DNA of 18,590 bases from contig LT649604.1 in the NCBI GenBank assembly GCA_900128395.1, positions 1 to 18,590 on the forward strand, given 5' to 3'. Shown piece after piece: positions 16,701-18,590 of this stretch. The translations under genes were made by a program, and so were the position numbers. The DNA comes from Stramenopiles sp. TOSAG23-2 (taxonomy: Eukaryota > Sar). The notes under the pieces were generated by a model that saw only the letters and a program-made list of their open reading frames with translations, searched no databases and was not told where the DNA came from. Within the stretch, counting starts at the first letter, position 1; every line of letters begins with the position of its first letter.

Positions 16701-18590
16701 GCTGAAGGACTTGGCGCAAAAGCATGTAGTATTTTGATCTCAGCATTGACTTCAAAAAAATTACGATCACTTGATATCAGTTCAAATATGTTGGGGGCAG
16801 CAGCCGGGGAAATATGGGGACCGCTTTTGACTTCACAGCCATATGTAGAAGAATTAATTTTCGAAGCCGATCACCGATTCAGGCATGGTTACAAGGGAGA
16901 TGCATGCAACGATTTACTAAAAAACTTTGAGCCGAAAAATTTAAAAAAGCTAGTTGTGGTAAAACACGCTGATGATGAACCTTTAACAGGCGATGGCGTT
17001 GCAGCTATATTCAGTACAGTCATTGCAAACTCCACGTTGCTTGAGCATTTGTGTTATACAAAGAATAAATGCGGTACTGATGGGGGGATACAAATCAGCG
17101 AAGCGTTGGGAAATTGTGGCAAAAACCTAACTTTTCTTGATTTAAGTGAAAATAATTTTCATGCAGAGGGTGGCGTTGCATTAGGAAATGCAATTTCCTC
17201 CATGCAAGCTTTACGAACATTAAAGCTTGACGACATGGGTTTGGAGGACGAAGGCGTGTCTTCAATATTACATGAATTATGCGGTTCATGCTCTGATCTT
17301 GAAGTATTATCATTTAAATACAATGATGCAACAAGCGATGGTATTAAAAGTTTATACAATGCATTAGAAAACAAAGCAAAATTGTTTGAACTTCGTTTAG
17401 GTGGCAATCCTATCGAACGAGAGGGCTGCATAATTGTCCAAAAAGCTTTGCCTAGTTTAAATGGTTTGCAGGTATTGGATATGGAAGAATGTGGACTTCA
17501 TAATAATTCTGCAATTGCTTTGTGTGATGATATTATTAAAATCTTCAAATCTATTTCAAAATTGGAGTTGGATTCAAACAATTTAACCGACACTGGTGTA
17601 AATGTTGTAACGAATAAGATTACGGAGGTATTCGGGGAAGAATCGTTAGGTGACTTTGAATGTAATGACCCACCGGAAATGGAGGATGCGACAGATGAAT
17701 TGGATAAAATACGAGACGACATTGTTAAGCAATATGGCACTGAAAAAAAAAGTAGTAACTCTTCGGAAGAAGAAAAAGTTAGTGAAAAAAATAATAGTGG
17801 CAGTGGTGGTATTTTTGCTAATTTTGCACCAAAACCTGGTTCATGGAAATGTCCTGTTTGCATGATTAATAATAATAAGGAAGCTAATAAATGTGTATCA
17901 TGCGAAGCACCAAATCCTAATGCTGAAAGTATGCCGACTGATACAAGCAAATCTAACGGTTTTGGAACGGGTGGTGATGTTGGTGGTACGAAATTTACAT
18001 TTGGTAGTAGTAATAGTAGCACATCAGCGATAGAAACAAAGGTATCATTAAAGTCGGTAAACAATTCAGGTGGTGATGTTGGTGGTACGAAAGTTACATT
18101 TGGTAGTAGTAATAGTAGCACGCCAAAGATAGCAGGAGAAAACGGCAGCTTATCCTTTGGTTCACCACCAAAAGTTGCAGAAGGTGGATTTTCGTTTGGC
18201 ACAGCAACGGGTGGATTTGGGCAACCAACAGGTTCGACAATTACATTTGGTGCACCACAACCATCAACAACTAATACACCTGTATTTGGTGGTGGTGATA
18301 ATACACAGTCAACAGGTGGATTTGGGCAAATAGAAGGTTCGACAATTACATTTGGTGCACCACAACCACAACCAAGTGGTGATAATACACAGTCAACAGG
18401 TGGATTTGGGCAAACAGCAGGTTCGACAATTACATTTGGTGCACCACAACCATCAACAACTAATACACCTGTATTTGGTGGTGGTGATAATACACAGTCA
18501 ACAGGTGGATTTGGGCAAACAGCAGGTTCGACAATTACATTTGGTGCACCACAACCATCAACAACTAATACACCTGTATTTGGTGGCGGT
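13779..18590 (+). CDS. RanGAP-nucleoporin fusion: tandem RanGAP LRR domains, RanBP2-type zinc finger, FG repeats (3' partial)
   Basis: The frame is open from ATG 13779 to the window end (1604 codons, no stop). A ~45-aa helical motif occurs at residues ~34-80, 143-187, 675-720, 772-817 and 836-881 (core VDILLEKYKG...KYNV). RanGAP domain 1 (~215-605) closely resembles plant RanGAP (DLSDIIAGRE, WVDLSDNALGPRGV, RNDGLS). Arg287 and Asn343 match the family's conserved Arg and the Asn that positions Ran Tyr39, and an acidic stretch follows. Domain 2 (~898-1288) is a diverged copy that keeps Arg972 (HGRD) but has Ala1030 at the Asn position, again followed by acidic residues. A RanBP2-type finger lies at W1356, C1358, C1361, C1372, C1375 (GSWKCPVCMINNNKEANKC); in Nup153/Nup358 such fingers bind Ran. 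Then come at least 16 FG dipeptides (TITFG, GGFGQ, PVFGGG). RanGAP triggers GTP hydrolysis on Ran after nuclear export, so this chain likely sits at the pore. The C-terminus is missing. Confidence 0.9.
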   Translation, partial: MLLSSGITSPKFASATFNATQNNNNNFNYGQKTLRAKVLEFFEQHAPAKTATVDILIEKFKDEDASALISKLEAKYNVKMPADNNNNTSGSNGLLTFAQQSPLSSFTFNNNTNMLAPVSFISSFGGQTKKLPPQPPPSTNNSLRSRLIDFFKNNNAEDKIITVDILIEKYKGNEKQIFQALKTKYEQGKNNNIAKSNAMVAVEKDSSNINAPDSIPFFDLEGKRELLTKERAIELFQPITNENAQTVEKIRLSSKSFDEASAIVAAEKLRLMKNLRYADLSDIIAGRETSIGLKVLSTFSEALVETPLLWVDLSDNALGPRGVNVCEPLLSSSETLEGIAFRNDGLSAEACYEIKRLFLKLSSPTRLKKLHFWNNMSGDGGGIATAELLSQSPFMEDFQLSTTRCGEEGGNAICASLKNCPMLQKIDLSDNTFNVSGAIELSKSLRSLPRMVVLNIGDLNFKDEGIGHLLKALVQPVCPVLETLDISLNDVSVDSLKYLPDALAGKNQFKKLIVKGNFDLGNKGCVIIGKTFNANGFSSKVLEAIDLEECDIHDRGAIFLANELGSSIGNKHRNFKLLNLKDNKISDSACKMVQAKMSTAEISIEDQMEESDYESDGDDIDLKSVSKTIAEIYSPKSSPKAVVEEIATPFLSFENSSSSSNGGKSLNIDSNDLSFRQKLHKYYNKVEPGKLHSMDILLEKYNGKQTKLVMDLESKYKVTFNSKSLLGNGGTNNNNIGRGNRPRIVQSLEEGMYEEVKKEPPQQEESVNLVFFRKQLLHFYKRYAPEKMNSIDILLAKFKRNEKQLIKTLEKKYNVNFARDKEAPPVTTMTTTKTTLRVQLFNFFKKHNPRNLETVDILLEKNDLSADELMSKLKSKYGINSNKNVMDNAPMENFSTKTLVFDLGNEGQDETITLDMIHERLQVHSQTNLSEIGSIVFNDKSFDVDAMDVLASKVTEMENLHTAQLRNMTHGRDPAEGLGAKACSILISALTSKKLRSLDISSNMLGAAAGEIWGPLLTSQPYVEELIFEADHRFRHGYKGDACNDLLKNFEPKNLKKLVVVKHADDEPLTGDGVAAIFSTVIANSTLLEHLCYTKNKCGTDGGIQISEALGNCGKNLTFLDLSENNFHAEGGVALGNAISSMQALRTLKLDDMGLEDEGVSSILHELCGSCSDLEVLSFKYNDATSDGIKSLYNALENKAKLFELRLGGNPIEREGCIIVQKALPSLNGLQVLDMEECGLHNNSAIALCDDIIKIFKSISKLELDSNNLTDTGVNVVTNKITEVFGEESLGDFECNDPPEMEDATDELDKIRDDIVKQYGTEKKSSNSSEEEKVSEKNNSGSGGIFANFAPKPGSWKCPVCMINNNKEANKCVSCEAPNPNAESMPTDTSKSNGFGTGGDVGGTKFTFGSSNSSTSAIETKVSLKSVNNSGGDVGGTKVTFGSSNSSTPKIAGENGSLSFGSPPKVAEGGFSFGTATGGFGQPTGSTITFGAPQPSTTNTPVFGGGDNTQSTGGFGQIEGSTITFGAPQPQPSGDNTQSTGGFGQTAGSTITFGAPQPSTTNTPVFGGGDNTQSTGGFGQTAGSTITFGAPQPSTTNTPVFGGG
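17970..18121 (+). repeat. 99-bp-spaced direct repeat in the FG region
   Basis: A 53-base block (17970-18022) recurs at 18069-18121 with one mismatch and encodes GGDVGGTK(F/V)TFGSSNSST twice. The spacing is 33 codons, so the frame is kept. Confidence 0.9.
18210..18590 (+). repeat. 105-bp (35-codon) FG tandem repeat, running off the edge
   Basis: Units begin GGTGGATTTGGGCAA at 18210, 18315, 18399 and 18504. The first and third units are 105 bases and the second is 84, an in-frame loss of seven codons. The last is cut by the window end. Each full unit carries three FG motifs (GGFGQ, TITFG, PVFGGG). Confidence 0.95.

Noticed and set aside
13862-18202. Minus-strand frames opposite the RanGAP gene, including a 234-residue one at 17498-18202
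   Set aside because: Their composition mirrors the plus-strand codons, and the plus frame has clear RanGAP, zinc-finger and FG signatures throughout.
1-18590. tRNA or rRNA genes
   Set aside because: A visual search of the spacers showed no cloverleaf-like B-box context and no rRNA-like conserved blocks. GGTTCGA at 18231 and its repeats lies inside the FG codons.

Overview
This is nuclear DNA of an AT-rich, gene-dense, apparently intron-poor unicellular eukaryote. Five long open genes carry asparagine- and serine-rich low-complexity tracts. The proteins are eukaryote-only types: a GOST-family seven-helix receptor, WD40 repeats, a plant-style RanGAP and an FG nucleoporin with a RanBP2-type zinc finger. 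The lineage cannot be fixed from the sequence. The RanGAP looks plant-like, and a short helical repeat in the same protein resembles ones I associate with SAR protists and kinetoplastids, so a free-living protist is my best guess.

Layout: (1) 1-310, minus strand, is the edge of a gene made of nearly identical 41-codon WD40 repeats. (2) 311-1246 is a repeat-bearing AT-rich spacer. (3) 1247-3145, plus, is a signal-peptide 7TM protein of the GPR180/TMEM145 (GOST) type. (4) 3574-5707 is a 2.1-kb segment bounded by a near-perfect inverted repeat of about 236-240 bp, enclosing one minus-strand gene for an unrecognised multi-membrane protein (4429-5349). (5) 5963-6174 is an exact 106-bp tandem duplication over the leader and first codons of the next gene. 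It leaves a 22-codon upstream ORF before the 924-aa coiled-coil protein at 6114-8888. (6) 9203-13123, minus, is a 1306-aa leucine-rich-repeat protein with candidate Sfi1/centrin-binding motifs and a C-terminal coiled coil. (7) A 655-bp divergent spacer leads to the last gene, which starts at 13779 and is still open at the window end (at least 1604 aa).

The last gene is the most exciting object here. One chain carries two RanGAP leucine-rich-repeat domains, five copies of a ~45-aa helical motif, a RanBP2-type (Nup153/Nup358-like) zinc finger and an FG-repeat tail. Animals attach RanGAP to the pore through SUMO and Nup358, and plants use a WPP domain; here the Ran GTPase activator appears to be built into a nucleoporin. 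The first GAP domain keeps the family arginine and asparagine positions. The second keeps the arginine but has alanine where the asparagine should be, which suggests one active and one degenerate or regulatory unit.

The genes do not form an operon. They alternate in strand (convergent at 3.1-4.4 kb and 8.9-9.2 kb, divergent at 5.4-6.1 kb and 13.1-13.8 kb). The coiled-coil protein and the LRR/Sfi1-like protein could both be cytoskeletal, but that is only an inference.
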